Source of the DNA: Acidobacteriota bacterium
Lineage (GTDB): Bacteria > Acidobacteriota > Terriglobia > Terriglobales > Acidobacteriaceae
Direction: 5' to 3'
NCBI GenBank assembly: GCA_003225175.1
Contig: QIBA01000065.1
Span: 1 to 53,291 of the forward strand
DNA: 53,291 nucleotides
Numbering within the stretch: the stretch's first letter is position 1; every line of letters starts with the position of its first letter. The position numbers and the translations under genes were made by a program. Shown here in pieces: positions 17,326 to 26,278 of this stretch. The notes under the pieces are model-generated. The model did not search any database, was not told the DNA's origin, and saw only the letters and a list, made by a program, of their open reading frames with translations.

Positions 17326-17751
17326 CTAGACAGCAGACTTAGAGCAATACTGATTGAAGGCCTGTGCCAGCTTGAGCGCGATCGTTTGTGGATCGCTGGT
17401 CTCAATATCGGAACGTTGCATCATGTACACGAGTTCCCCTTCGCGCAAGATTCCAATAGACGGCGATGAGGGCGGGTATCCGCTGAAGTAGGTGCGGGCG
17501 CGCTCGGTAGCTTCGCGATCCTGACCAGCAAAAACGGTGATCGCCTGATCCGGCCGCGTTGAATTTTGCAATGCCGCTCGTATAGCGGGGCGCATCTTGC
17601 CAGCTGCGCATCCGCAGATCGAGTTGACTATAACCATTGTTGTGCCCGCTTGCTTCAAGGCCTGATCTACTTCATCAGCCGTGCGCGTTTCTTTAATGCC
17701 GAGGCGGGTAAGCTCCTCGCGCATCGGCATGACCATAATCTCTGGATACAT
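17326..17751 (-). CDS. bacilliredoxin (BrxA/BrxB, YphP family)
   Basis: A 141-residue thioredoxin-fold protein with the family's CGC active site (Cys46-Gly-Cys48) in VNSICGCAAGKMRP, plus TVFAGQDREATERARTYF and PPSSPSI. Members reduce bacillithiolated proteins in Bacillus. Its presence suggests the organism makes bacillithiol or uses the protein with another low-molecular thiol; no bsh biosynthesis gene is in this window. Length is normal for the family. ATG start at 17751. Confidence 0.88.
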   Translation of the reverse strand: MYPEIMVMPMREELTRLGIKETRTADEVDQALKQAGTTMVIVNSICGCAAGKMRPAIRAALQNSTRPDQAITVFAGQDREATERARTYFSGYPPSSPSIGILREGELVYMMQRSDIETSDPQTIALKLAQAFNQYCSKSAV

Positions 17752-17784
17752 TCGTTAACCTCCAACAATCATTTTACATAGCGA

Positions 17785-17971
17785 CTGGTTTTTGATTACC
17801 TGATTCGGCCGCCCTCGGCTGGTCCACTGTTGAAGCAACAAGAACCGCATGTACCCTGCAACGTTCTGCCGAAGATTGGCCAGCTTCTCGAGATAGGTTC
17901 TTACCTCAGACCACAGGAGCCTTCATCAGTGTATCGGCCGAGGGCAGCCGGACCATGTAATCAAAAACCAG
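17785..17971. repeat. paired inverted repeat (CGGCCGCCCTCGGC family)
   Basis: The outer arms CTGGTTTTTGATTAC (17785-17799) and its exact complement (17957-17971) are 15 of 15 identical. The inner arms at 17806-17822 and 17935-17951 match the CGGCCG-CCTCGGC repeat also seen at 24906, 31339 and 48925. The element fills most of the gap between the divergent bacilliredoxin and murB genes and could form a large cruciform or RNA stem. Confidence 0.7.
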
Positions 17972-18003
17972 CTCAGCTGGCCTGATGCGGTAATCTCGCT
18001 TCA

Positions 18004-19065
18004 GTGCAAATCCTTCGAGACATTCCTATTGCCCCTTACACAACCCTCAAAGTTGGCGGCCCTGCTCGTTATTTCGTAGAAGCTCACAGTGAGACTGAAA
18101 TATTTGACGCCATCGCTTACGCCCGCGAGCACTCACTGGAATTGTTCGTGCTCGGTGGAGGAAGCAATCTTGTGGTCTCCGACGCTGGCTGGCCTGGCTT
18201 AATCCTGAAGGTTTCCATTTTAGGAATTGAAACTGCTCCTGCGGATGGAAACATCTTGTTCACTGCTGGAGCTGGAGAGGACTGGGACGGCTTGGTCGCC
18301 CAGTCCGTCGAGCAGAATTGCGCAGGTATTGAATGCATGAGCGGCATTCCTGGAACTGTGGGAGGCACGCCTGTACAAAATGTGGGTGCATACGGCCAGG
18401 AAGTAGCTGAGACGATCACAACAGTTCACACGATCGACACCAGCTCCGGTGAAATCCGGGAGCTGTCAAACGCCGAATGCGGCTTCCATTACCGCACAAG
18501 CATCTTCAATAGGTCGCAGAAAAGACGCTACATCGTTACGCGCGTCTCCTATGCCCTCTGGCCCGACAGTGCGCCTCGCGTTGAGTATGCCGACCTCAAA
18601 CGGTACTTTGCTTCGTCTTCGTCGAGCCTGACGCTCTTGCAGGTACGGAATGCAGTGCGCGAAATCCGCGCAAGCAAGGCCATGCTAATTACTCCCAATG
18701 AAGAAAATAGCCGTAGCGCCGGATCCTTTTTCAAGAATCCAATCATTTCGCCGGCGGAATACGATCGCATCGTCTCCCTTACTCAGTGTGCGGATCAAAA
18801 ACCACCTAGGTACTCTGCTCCCGAAGGACAAGTGAAGATTTCAGCAGCTTGGTTAGTGGAAAAGGCCGGCTTTCACAAAGGCTTTGCCAATGGCCGAGTG
18901 GGAATCTCTACTAAACACAGCTTGGCAATCGTGAACCGTGGAGGTGCCACCGCGGCCGAGATTGTCGAATTGAAGAACAGGGTTCAGGAAGGCGTATTCA
19001 AGACATTTGGAGTGAAACTTCATCCCGAGCCAGTATTTGTGGGCTTCGATTGGGCAGGCTCATAA
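18004..19065 (+). CDS. murB: UDP-N-acetylenolpyruvoylglucosamine reductase
   Basis: MurB reduces the enolpyruvyl group of UDP-GlcNAc-enolpyruvate to make UDP-MurNAc, a cytosolic step in peptidoglycan synthesis. The 353-residue protein has the FAD-binding stretch [12 protein letters not shown] (49-60), [25 protein letters not shown] (163-166), the proton-donor Ser241 in SAGSFFKNP, and HPEP (340-343) with the conserved Glu. It is the longer, Tyr-loop (type I) form. The start is GTG 18004. It stands outside any cell-division cluster. The following gene starts 59 bases after its stop. Confidence 0.95.
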   Translation: MQILRDIPIAPYTTLKVGGPARYFVEAHSETEIFDAIAYAREHSLELFVLGGGSNLVVSDAGWPGLILKVSILGIETAPADGNILFTAGAGEDWDGLVAQSVEQNCAGIECMSGIPGTVGGTPVQNVGAYGQEVAETITTVHTIDTSSGEIRELSNAECGFHYRTSIFNRSQKRRYIVTRVSYALWPDSAPRVEYADLKRYFASSSSSLTLLQVRNAVREIRASKAMLITPNEENSRSAGSFFKNPIISPAEYDRIVSLTQCADQKPPRYSAPEGQVKISAAWLVEKAGFHKGFANGRVGISTKHSLAIVNRGGATAAEIVELKNRVQEGVFKTFGVKLHPEPVFVGFDWAGS

Positions 19066-19124
19066 TCTATGCAGCTGTCACAAGCGTACTTCTAGAGAAT
19101 CTTAGTTATTGGGACACAACAGCC

Positions 19125-20075
19125 ATGCTGATTAAGAAGTCATCAGACATACCCTCGTCGGAAATCACTCCAAAGTCGCTCTACATGGATCGCCGCAAGT
19201 TCGTGACAGAAGCCACGCTTTTCGGAGCGGCGTTGGCAACCGCAGGATGTGAGATGGTTCGACCATCCACTGTGAGCGCAAACACGAAGCTCCCAACGCA
19301 GAAAAGCCCGCTGAGCACCACTGAAACTCCGACCCCATTCAAAGACATCACCAACTACAACAACTTCTACGAGTTCAGCACCGATAAGTACGGACCGGCG
19401 AAACTCTCTCAGAACTTCCGTACCCATCCCTGGATGGTGAAAGTTAGCGGCGCAATCAAAGAGAAGAAAACCTACGACGTGGATTCACTCACGAAGCTGG
19501 CGACACTCCAAGATCGAATTTATCGACTTCGTTGCGTCGAAGGCTGGTCCATGGTGATCCCCTGGGTCGGCTACTCGCTCAGCAATCTGATCAATGAGCT
19601 ACAGCCGACATCGAAAGCAAAATACATAATGTTCACGACGCTAATGGACTTAAGTCAATTCCCGGGGCAGCGCTCCGGAGTTCTGGATTGGCCGTACACC
19701 GAAGGTCTACGCATGGACGAAGCCATGCATCCGCTGACGCTGCTGACGTTCGGCCTATATGGAGAGACTCTCCCGAATCAGGATGGAGCCCCGGTCCGCA
19801 TTATCGTGCCCTGGAAGTACGGATTCAAAAGCATCAAATCCATCGTCAAAATCGACTTTGTTGACTATGAGCCGCCTACCGCATGGAACAAGGCGGCGCC
19901 GAACGAGTACGGCTTTTTCTCGAACGTAAATCCGAATGTCGATCATCCGAGATGGAGCCAGGCAACGGAGCGCCGTATTGGCGAGTTCCGCAAACGTCCA
20001 ACGCTGATGTTCAACGGATACGGCGATCAGGTCGCGAGCCTCTACAACGGCATGGACCTGAAGAAGCACTACTGA
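19125..20075 (+). CDS. msrP: protein-methionine-sulfoxide reductase catalytic subunit
   Basis: MsrP (YedY) is a periplasmic molybdopterin enzyme that repairs oxidised methionines in exported proteins. The 316-residue protein has a twin-arginine signal ([14 protein letters not shown], Arg23-Arg24), the molybdenum ligand Cys137 in [10 protein letters not shown], and the family stretches PWVGYSL and [12 protein letters not shown]. The ATG at 19125 is used because the Tat leader then lies at the N-terminus. The gene is followed directly by its membrane partner msrQ, with the stop and next ATG adjacent. Confidence 0.95.
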   Translation: MLIKKSSDIPSSEITPKSLYMDRRKFVTEATLFGAALATAGCEMVRPSTVSANTKLPTQKSPLSTTETPTPFKDITNYNNFYEFSTDKYGPAKLSQNFRTHPWMVKVSGAIKEKKTYDVDSLTKLATLQDRIYRLRCVEGWSMVIPWVGYSLSNLINELQPTSKAKYIMFTTLMDLSQFPGQRSGVLDWPYTEGLRMDEAMHPLTLLTFGLYGETLPNQDGAPVRIIVPWKYGFKSIKSIVKIDFVDYEPPTAWNKAAPNEYGFFSNVNPNVDHPRWSQATERRIGEFRKRPTLMFNGYGDQVASLYNGMDLKKHY

Positions 20076-20702
20076 ATGCCGCGGCGCTGGATTGTCCTGC
20101 TCAAACTGGTCGTATGGGGGCTCTGCCTATCACCAGTGGGCCTCCTTGCCTGGAAGGCGACTCATGACGGGCTTGGAGCGAATCCGCTGAGTGAAATCAC
20201 GCTCTCTACGGGCCACTGGACGCTTTACCTTCTGCTTACCACCCTCTCGATATCACCGCTGCGAAAGCTCACAGGCATTAATTGGTTAATTCGATTTCGG
20301 CGCCTGGTCGGTCTGTTCGCGTTTTTCTACGGCTGCCTTCATCTCATGACATACCTATGGTTCGACAAGTTTTTCGATGTGCAGGAGATTGTGAAGGACA
20401 TTTACAAGCGTCCGTTCATTACGGCGGGAATGACAGCGTGGACGCTCATGCTTCCTTTAGCTCTGACCTCCACCGCGGCATCGATTCGCTGGCTCGGAGG
20501 AAGGCGCTGGCAGACGCTGCACCAGCTGATATATGCAAGCGGGATCGCCGGTGTGGTGCACTTCTGGTGGCTTGTCAAACGCGATCTCACTCGCCCCGAG
20601 ATCATGGCTGTGATCCTCTCGCTGCTACTCGGTTTTCGAGTTCTCGACCGTCTGCTGTCAAATCGGACAGTAGCATCGGAAACTGTTTCTCAAGAGCGCT
20701 AA
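20076..20702 (+). CDS. msrQ: haem-binding membrane subunit of the methionine sulfoxide reductase
   Basis: MsrQ (YedZ) is an inner-membrane b-type haem protein that passes electrons from the quinone pool or a flavin reductase to MsrP. The 208-residue protein has about six hydrophobic segments, the conserved RFRRLVGLFAFFYGCLHLMTY with haem-ligand His, and LHQLIYASGIAGVVHFWW with two further His. Stop codon of msrP and ATG of msrQ abut at 20075/20076, so the two are one operon. Confidence 0.95.
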   Translation: MPRRWIVLLKLVVWGLCLSPVGLLAWKATHDGLGANPLSEITLSTGHWTLYLLLTTLSISPLRKLTGINWLIRFRRLVGLFAFFYGCLHLMTYLWFDKFFDVQEIVKDIYKRPFITAGMTAWTLMLPLALTSTAASIRWLGGRRWQTLHQLIYASGIAGVVHFWWLVKRDLTRPEIMAVILSLLLGFRVLDRLLSNRTVASETVSQER

Positions 20703-20828
20703 GTGCCGGCACGATTCATCCGGCACACGTTGGCGCTTCCACGCATTCGTGAATGAGATTATCTTCGGAACCTCAGCACGACCGAGAAAAGGAAGTTGCA
20801 TCGAATCAGAAATCCTGGGAGTGCGTCA

Positions 20829-21041
20829 ATGGTTGCGAAGTGCGCCAACCCTGCGTGCAATGGAAGATTCACCTACTTCGGCACTGGAGAATTGCTGGTA
20901 AGAACCAGTCCGATAAGCGGGCACCAGGAGCTGTTCTGGCTCTGTGAACGATGTGCCGGGGAATGGCAAGCCCCCGAAGACATGACTCCACTGAGACCTG
21001 CAATGGTATCCGCGAACAAACGAAAGAGAGCGGCGGCCTAG
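20829..21041 (+). CDS. small zinc-ribbon protein
   Basis: A 70-residue protein with two cysteine pairs, CANPAC near the N-terminus and CERC near residue 40, spaced like a treble-clef or zinc-ribbon site. The tail is basic (NKRKRAAA). GGGAG lies seven bases before ATG 20829, which is preferred over a TTG at 20796. No catalytic motif is visible; it is probably a zinc-binding adaptor or DNA/RNA-binding protein. It is followed by a repeat remnant and then a hairpin at 21139. Confidence 0.7.
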   Translation: MVAKCANPACNGRFTYFGTGELLVRTSPISGHQELFWLCERCAGEWQAPEDMTPLRPAMVSANKRKRAAA

Positions 21042-21056
21042 CTAAGGATCCTCGCC

Positions 21057-21090
21057 TTTAGGGATTTCTCGCTTTGCTTCGGAATGACAA
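21057..21090. repeat. solo repeat unit (AGGGATTTCTC...CGGAATGACA)
   Basis: A single copy of a sequence that begins AGGGATTTCTC and ends CGGAATGACAA. A diverged copy with an inverted partner is found at 23601-23710. Confidence 0.5.
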
Positions 21091-21138
21091 AGAGTAGAGA
21101 GTCCGGGGTAAGAAGAACTATGCGTTCCTAAAAACTTT

Positions 21139-21161
21139 AGGGGACGCTCTGCGCGTCCCCT
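21139..21161. terminator. bidirectional intrinsic terminator
   Basis: AGGGGACGC and GCGTCCCCT form a perfect nine-base stem with a five-base loop, followed by GTTTTG on the plus strand and AAGTTTTTAG on the minus strand. It sits between the zinc-ribbon gene (plus) and the lysine-rich peptide gene (minus) and can end both transcripts. Confidence 0.7.
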
Positions 21162-21186
21162 GTTTTGTACTTTGCCGTGTCAGCTC

Positions 21187-21237
21187 TTATTTTTTCTTCT
21201 TTGCTGACTTCTTCGCGGCTTTCTTCTTGGTTGCCAT
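21187..21237 (-). CDS. 16-residue lysine-rich basic peptide
   Basis: The frame encodes MATKKKAAKKSAKKKK and stops with TAA. AGGGAGA lies about eight bases before the ATG. It has a near-consensus promoter (21302-21330) and a terminator just downstream (21139-21161), so it forms a complete transcription unit despite its size. The sequence resembles the tail of histone H1-like or HU-extension proteins and would bind nucleic acid. It could be a real micro-protein, the remnant of a longer Lys/Ala-rich protein, or a leader peptide; the surrounding signals favour the first. Confidence 0.65.
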   Translation of the reverse strand: MATKKKAAKKSAKKKK

Positions 21238-21253
21238 TTTTCTATTCTCCCTT

Positions 21254-21269
21254 TCGATTGTTCAATCGA
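21254..21269. promoter_or_regulatory. perfect palindrome in the leader of the basic peptide gene
   Basis: TCGATTGTTCAATCGA is a perfect 16-base palindrome placed between the predicted transcription start and the ribosome site of the minus-strand peptide gene. It may be an operator or a leader hairpin. Confidence 0.4.
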
Positions 21270-21301
21270 GTTCGCAACGATCTTTTGTTGCAATTGTTGA
21301 A

Positions 21302-21330
21302 TGTATAGAGTCATTGAAAAACTATGTCAA
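21302..21330 (-). promoter_or_regulatory. near-consensus sigma-70 promoter
   Basis: Read on the minus strand, TTGACA (21330-21325) and TATACA (21307-21302) are separated by exactly 17 bases. This predicts a start near 21295 and a leader of about 58 bases for the basic peptide. No other gene lies in its path before the terminator. Confidence 0.7.
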
Positions 21331-21456
21331 GCAAAAAATGGTTGACGGAAGTTGCTCTTTGAGTTCTACGTCGCGAAAAAAAGTGCGAGATGAAGGTCGT
21401 CATGAACGATTCGCGATGCATTTGAGCGAGCACACGCAAGCCAAACAATTTTTCCA

Positions 21457-22245
21457 TCACTTGATTACCCCGCTTTTTATCAGCTTTTGCGCGATCATCA
21501 GGAAAATTCCTTGAAGGCTGTCGTGCCATGCATGAGCCATCATTCCGGCACGGAGACTCTTGCGCAGGATGGCCAACGTTCCGAACATTGCGCCATAAAT
21601 AAAAATTAGCAACATGCGTCGTCTGCCCTCATATCCGTGCGAAAGCCCGAAGACTGCGGCCGATAGCAACATGCCTAGCCAAACGTTGCGTAACAAACTA
21701 GAGAACTGTCGTTGGAAGTACCCGCGGAACACGATCTCTTCAACGAAGCCGGCGGTTGTGCTCATACAGATCCAGAGAATCAGTTCGAGCGCGTTGCGCG
21801 GAGCCAGCAATTCGATCGTCTTCTTCCCTTCATCAATCGCACCAGGACTCGCCATATGGAGGGCATAACCCAATCCGATAAGGACAGCATAGGCGAGAAT
21901 CCAAAAACCAAATGCGACGGCAACATCGAGGAAAAAATCTTCTGCTGTCTGCCAACTTCCGCCGATCACTTCGCGCAGCTTCATTCGCGCAAAACGCATT
22001 CCCAAATACGTCAACCCAAGAAGCACCAGCTCTGTAGCAATGGTTATACCGTAGAAGACAATGTGGCCGTATCGCTTTGCGAACTCACCCTGTTTGTCAG
22101 CGCCGCTGTACGACATGAACAACATCAGTCCAGCCAGCGCAATCGTGTAGCCGTATTGCCACAGCGGAGGTCGCTGAGACTCAGTTTCCAATGGCTGGCC
22201 GAGCGTTCCAGTCAGAGCTGAAGGGGAAGTCGTGAACTCGCTCAA
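21457..22245 (-). CDS. CPBP-family intramembrane metalloprotease
   Basis: A 262-residue polytopic membrane protein with the CPBP (Abi/CAAX) motifs: EEIVFRGYFQRQ with Glu169-Glu170 and Arg174, FGLSHGYEG with His203, and a final AHAWHDSLQG. These residues build an intramembrane active site in the Rce1 family. Substrates of bacterial members are mostly unknown. TTG 22245 is preceded by GAGGAG at about five bases. It is divergent from the thiolase gene, with 122 bases between the starts. Confidence 0.87.
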   Translation of the reverse strand: MSEFTTSPSALTGTLGQPLETESQRPPLWQYGYTIALAGLMLFMSYSGADKQGEFAKRYGHIVFYGITIATELVLLGLTYLGMRFARMKLREVIGGSWQTAEDFFLDVAVAFGFWILAYAVLIGLGYALHMASPGAIDEGKKTIELLAPRNALELILWICMSTTAGFVEEIVFRGYFQRQFSSLLRNVWLGMLLSAAVFGLSHGYEGRRRMLLIFIYGAMFGTLAILRKSLRAGMMAHAWHDSLQGIFLMIAQKLIKSGVIK

Positions 22246-22367
22246 TGAAGCTCCTCGTGATCAACTTGCGTGTGCAGGCCATCTTATAATGGCAGGTTTG
22301 GCTTCCCACCAATCCAGTTCCATACTCACTAATCTGTTGTGAACTGCACATCGCTTTCGAGGCCATT

Positions 22368-23552
22368 ATGGACGAAATAGTCATCGTTTCTGCGCTAAGA
22401 ACTCCCATTGGAAAGTTCCAAGGCTCTCTTTCGGACTTGACCGCGCCACAGCTTGGTGCATTGGTTGTGAGAGAAACTGTGAGCCGCGCGCATCTCGAGC
22501 CCAAACAAGTAGACGAATGCATCATGGGCAACGTGATTTCGGCAGGGTTGGGGCAAAACCCCGCGCGACAGGCCGCGCTGAACGGCGGACTACCTCCCGA
22601 AGTCGCCGCACTGACCATCAACAAGGTCTGTGGATCAGGACTGAAGGCGATCGGCCTCGCAGCCCAAGGTATTCAAACTGGGAATTCGGAAATCGTAGTA
22701 GCGGGCGGAATGGAGTCGATGACGAACGCTCCTTATCTGCTCCCACAAGCGCGCAAAGGATATCGTCTGGGCAATTCGCAAATCGTCGATTCCATGGTGA
22801 ACGATGGTCTATGGGACTTTTACAACAACTACCACATGGGAATAACCGGCGAGAACGTCGCGGAAAAGTACGGCATCACGCGCGAACAGCAGGATGAGTT
22901 TGCAATGAACTCGCATCGCAAGGCGGTTCAGGCATGGAAAGAGTGTCGCTTCAAGTCGCAAGTAATGGCCGTGGACCTCCCAGCTCGCAAGAAAGGCGAT
23001 CCGCCGGTCACTTTCGACAAGGATGAAGGTCCGCGCGAGGACGCAACTTCCGAAACGCTCAGATCGTTGAAGCCCGCTTTCAAGAAGGACGGCACGGTAA
23101 CAGCAGGCAATGCCTCAACCATCAACGACGGAGCAGCCGCAGTTGTGGTGATGTCAGCGCGAAAGGCGAAAGAACTCGGATTGCAGCCAATGGCGCGTAT
23201 TATTGCGCAATCAACCAGCGGAGTCGATCCGAAGTGGGTGATGATGGCGCCTGTCGACGGAGTTCGCAAGCTGTGGCAAAAAACAGGATGGAAACCGGAC
23301 GACGTGGATCTCTATGAATTAAATGAGGCATTTTCGGTACAGTCAATCGCACTCGTGCGCGAGCTTGGCATCGACATGAATAAAGTGAATGTCAATGGCG
23401 GAGCGGTTGCCCTCGGACACCCCATCGGTGCAAGCGGTGCGCGTGTGCTGGTGACGTTGCTTTACGAACTCATTCGCCGCAACGCGCACAAAGGGATCGC
23501 AGCGCTGTGCCTTGGCGGCGGGAATTCGGTTGCAATGGCGATTGAGCGGTAG
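22368..23552 (+). CDS. acetyl-CoA acetyltransferase (thiolase)
   Basis: A 394-residue biosynthetic-type thiolase that condenses two acetyl-CoA or cleaves 3-ketoacyl-CoA. The acyl-accepting Cys88 is in [11 protein letters not shown], His351 in [14 protein letters not shown] and the second Cys381 in [12 protein letters not shown], so the triad is complete. The usual CxGGGxG end reads CLGGGNS, a small departure. It stands alone, convergent with the SIS gene. Whether it serves acetoacetyl-CoA formation, storage polymer or fatty-acid breakdown cannot be told here. Confidence 0.94.
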   Translation: MDEIVIVSALRTPIGKFQGSLSDLTAPQLGALVVRETVSRAHLEPKQVDECIMGNVISAGLGQNPARQAALNGGLPPEVAALTINKVCGSGLKAIGLAAQGIQTGNSEIVVAGGMESMTNAPYLLPQARKGYRLGNSQIVDSMVNDGLWDFYNNYHMGITGENVAEKYGITREQQDEFAMNSHRKAVQAWKECRFKSQVMAVDLPARKKGDPPVTFDKDEGPREDATSETLRSLKPAFKKDGTVTAGNASTINDGAAAVVVMSARKAKELGLQPMARIIAQSTSGVDPKWVMMAPVDGVRKLWQKTGWKPDDVDLYELNEAFSVQSIALVRELGIDMNKVNVNGGAVALGHPIGASGARVLVTLLYELIRRNAHKGIAALCLGGGNSVAMAIER

Positions 23553-23600
23553 CTTTATCTCTTTTTGTCAGTCCGACTTCCGGCGCAGTCTGCCGGAGGA

Positions 23601-23710
23601 GGAATCCCTATAGTGGTCATTCTGCATGGTGTACTGATCTCGCTTTCACGAAAACTCATGAGCGCAGTAGGGATTTCTCAATGCCAAACCACGGGGGTTC
23701 GGAATGACAA
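23601..23710. repeat. paired inverted repeat (AGGGATTTCTC / GGAATCCCTA family)
   Basis: GGAATCCCTATAGTGGTCAT with TCTGC (23601-23625) is approximately inverted in GTAGGGATTTCTC...CGGAATGACAA (23668-23710). It fills the gap between the convergent thiolase and SIS genes. A small CCGGC...GCCGG hairpin sits just before it (23580-23596). Confidence 0.5.
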
Positions 23711-23722
23711 CACTCGAAACCT

Positions 23723-24862
23723 TCACTCCACAACTACCGACTTCGACAAATGCCGCGGCTCATCCACGTCTCTGCCCTTCAGCACCGCGACGTGATACGC
23801 AAAGAGCTGCAAAGGCACAACTTCCACAATCGGCTGCAGCAACACCGGGACATCGGGCACTTCGATCACATGGGGCGTCGCCTTCGGAGTCTCGCGATCG
23901 CCTTCGCTGATCACTGCCAGTACCGGCGTACCACGCTCAACGATTTCACGGATATTTGAGATCGTCTTCTCATACCGCACACGTGAAGCCGGATCGGACT
24001 TGTCGCGCGTCGCGAGCACAACGAGAGGCAGGCTCTCGTCGATCATTGCGCTCGGGCCGTGCTTCATCTCACCTGTCGGATATCCCTCAGCATGAATGTA
24101 TGAGACCTCTTTCAGCTTGAGGGCACCTTCGAGGGCAATGGGATAATCGATATCTCGTCCCAAAAAGAGAAACGATTCGTACTGCGCAAAGACGCGGGCA
24201 AGCGCTAGGCACTGTTGATCCTGTTTCAACACACTCTGAATTTCATCAGGTAGTTTCCGCGCCTTGCGCAATGCCGCATCAACTGCGGCATCGGAGCTCC
24301 CGCGTACTCGCGCAATGTGGGCTGCCAGTAAAAATAGCGCGGTCAGCTGTGTCGTGAAACTCTTGGTGGCGGCGATTGAAGTCTCAATGCCGGCATACGT
24401 GAGCAGCATCGCATCGGCATCGCGGGTGAGTGGCGTGTCGGCAACGTTGCAGATGGCCAGCGTCTTCGCGCTTTTTTTCTTCGCGACCTGCAAAGCGGCA
24501 ACCGTATCAACCGTGGTGCCCGATTGTGAAATAAACACTGCCAGCTCATGAGGTTCAACGATGGGATCTCGATAGCAATATTGGCTGGCAAAATCCACTT
24601 CCACAGGAATGCCCGTCATGCGCTCGATCATGAACTCGCCGGCGAGCCCTGCATGTCGACTGGTTCCACTGGCAGCAATGTCAATCTTACGCAGCTTCTT
24701 CACTTCCGCGTTGGTAATATGCGATCCGGGCACCGCGATGTGGCCGGCACTGTTGACGCACGCCTCGATGGTTTCGCGCACCGCCTCGGGCTGCTCGTAG
24801 ATCTCCTTGAGCATGTAATGCGGAAAACCATTCTTGTCCGGCTTGGATTTCTGATTGTTCAT
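23723..24862 (-). CDS. GlmS-isomerase-like SIS protein (possible NagB-II deaminase)
   Basis: A 379-residue protein equivalent to the isomerase half of glucosamine-6-phosphate synthase alone. It begins with the GlmS linker-like MLKEIYEQPEAVRETI, has two SIS sugar-phosphate domains (ASGTSRHAG, SQSGTTVDT; ALEGALKLKEVSYIHAEGYP), and ends DVDEPRHLSKSVVVE, like GlmS. There is no N-terminal Cys glutaminase domain, so it cannot use glutamine. With nagA directly upstream on the same strand, the likely job is deamination of glucosamine-6-phosphate (the NagB-II type). An incomplete GlmS is the alternative. ATG start at 24862. Confidence 0.85.
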   Translation of the reverse strand: MNNQKSKPDKNGFPHYMLKEIYEQPEAVRETIEACVNSAGHIAVPGSHITNAEVKKLRKIDIAASGTSRHAGLAGEFMIERMTGIPVEVDFASQYCYRDPIVEPHELAVFISQSGTTVDTVAALQVAKKKSAKTLAICNVADTPLTRDADAMLLTYAGIETSIAATKSFTTQLTALFLLAAHIARVRGSSDAAVDAALRKARKLPDEIQSVLKQDQQCLALARVFAQYESFLFLGRDIDYPIALEGALKLKEVSYIHAEGYPTGEMKHGPSAMIDESLPLVVLATRDKSDPASRVRYEKTISNIREIVERGTPVLAVISEGDRETPKATPHVIEVPDVPVLLQPIVEVVPLQLFAYHVAVLKGRDVDEPRHLSKSVVVE

Positions 24863-24905
24863 GAATTCTCGATTCTACCGAACGCGCATGCGACCCAAGC
24901 GGCGA

Positions 24906-25047
24906 CTTGGCCGTCCTCGGCCGGTAAAATGCAAGAAATGGATTGGAAAACGATAGCCTTGTGACCAAAGAATCGCTCGGATAGCGACTTTCTCTTCCAT
25001 AGAACAACATTTAGATCTTCAGCAGTTACCGGCCGAGTACGGCCACG
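24906..25047. repeat. paired inverted repeat (GGCCGTCCTCGGCCGG family)
   Basis: CTTGGCCGTCCTCGGCCGGTA (24906-24926) is reverse-complemented at 25027-25047 with two mismatches. The pair occupies the gap between nagA and the SIS gene and could attenuate or stabilise their shared transcript. Confidence 0.65.
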
Positions 25048-25056
25048 TTAGAACCG

Positions 25057-26217
25057 CTAATCCTTTACCAACTGCCCGCCTACCATCGTATGCACGACTT
25101 CACCTTTCGCCGAGAGCAAAACGAGATCGGCGTCACTTCCAACCGCAAGCTCACCCTTCGTATCAGCTCCAATCAACTGCGCCGGGTTCCGCGTACCCAG
25201 AATCACGCTCTGTTGCAAACTCCATTTTGCGAAGCTCATCACATTTCGCACGGCACGATCTAATGTAAGAACGCTGCCCGCTAACTTTCCCTCGAATTCA
25301 GCCCGATCTCCACGAACCTGCACTGGGAAGGGACCGAGCTGGTATGTCCCATCCGGCATACCAGTCGCGCTGATTGCGTCTGTGACCAGCACGGCCCTAT
25401 CGATTCCCTTTGCTTTGAGAAATACCTGCACAACAGCAGGAGCGACATGCACGCCATCAGCGATGATGTCGGCCATGATTCGCTCATCGCTCAGGACTGC
25501 ACCCAGAATCCCGGGCTCGCGATGATCCAGCGCGCGCATTGCATTAAATGTATGTGTGGCGCTTACTGCGCCAGCGGCGATGCCCTTCGCTGCCTCCTCA
25601 AATGTCGCATTGGAATGACCGATGCTTGTGAAGACGCCTCGTTCCCGGGCATGACGAATCACCTCGTTAGCTCCGGGAACTTCAGGAGCGATGGTCATCA
25701 TCCTTAACGTGCCGCCGCTCGCGTCGAGGATCCGTTCGAAGAGATCGACAGTCGGCGAGACCAGGTACTCCGCGGGATGTACTCCACATTTCGCCGCGCT
25801 GATGAATGGACCTTCGAGGTGAATGCCGAGCGGGCGAGCACCGGCTTGGCTGACATCTTCGGCGCAGATGATATTGCCCAATCGGTCCACTGCTCCCAGA
25901 ATGCGTTCCATCGACGCGGTAACAGTGGTGGGCAAATAGCTGGTGACTCCATGCTTCGCCAATGCCTTCTCAAAGGCAATTCGGCCGGACGGGTCGTCCC
26001 GCATGACATCGTGCCCCGCTCCGCCATGCACGTGAATATCGATGAATCCCGGTGCGACAACCAAATCGGGAAAATCAAGGTGTTGAGCGTATGCCGGGAC
26101 CTCCAGGTCACTACGCGTGCCGAGATCCTGGATCGTCCCGCTGTCGATCAGAACTACCGGGTTAGCGATGACGTCGGTTGGCGTAAACAGCCGCGCGGCA
26201 GTAACGCAAGTCTTCAT
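25057..26217 (-). CDS. nagA: N-acetylglucosamine-6-phosphate deacetylase
   Basis: NagA removes the acetyl group from GlcNAc-6-P in the cytosol, a step in aminosugar recycling. The 386-residue amidohydrolase has GFIDIHVHGG (57-66), the metal-ligand Glu135 in HLEGPF, His201 in SIGHSNA, His222 in THTFNAM, and catalytic Asp280 in LVTDAISATG. Its product is the substrate expected for the SIS protein encoded next. It is divergent from comM with 61 bases between the starts. Confidence 0.95.
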   Translation of the reverse strand: MKTCVTAARLFTPTDVIANPVVLIDSGTIQDLGTRSDLEVPAYAQHLDFPDLVVAPGFIDIHVHGGAGHDVMRDDPSGRIAFEKALAKHGVTSYLPTTVTASMERILGAVDRLGNIICAEDVSQAGARPLGIHLEGPFISAAKCGVHPAEYLVSPTVDLFERILDASGGTLRMMTIAPEVPGANEVIRHARERGVFTSIGHSNATFEEAAKGIAAGAVSATHTFNAMRALDHREPGILGAVLSDERIMADIIADGVHVAPAVVQVFLKAKGIDRAVLVTDAISATGMPDGTYQLGPFPVQVRGDRAEFEGKLAGSVLTLDRAVRNVMSFAKWSLQQSVILGTRNPAQLIGADTKGELAVGSDADLVLLSAKGEVVHTMVGGQLVKD

Positions 26218-26278
26218 GTAAGTTTGTCATTGTAAAGAATCGCGTCGAATTGGACTCTGGTTTATACTCCCTGCGCCG

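Noticed and set aside
17785-17971. Paired palindromes considered as CRISPR or a riboswitch
   Set aside because: Only two facing arms with no regular spacers, and the same core recurs in unrelated gaps, so it is a dispersed repeat.
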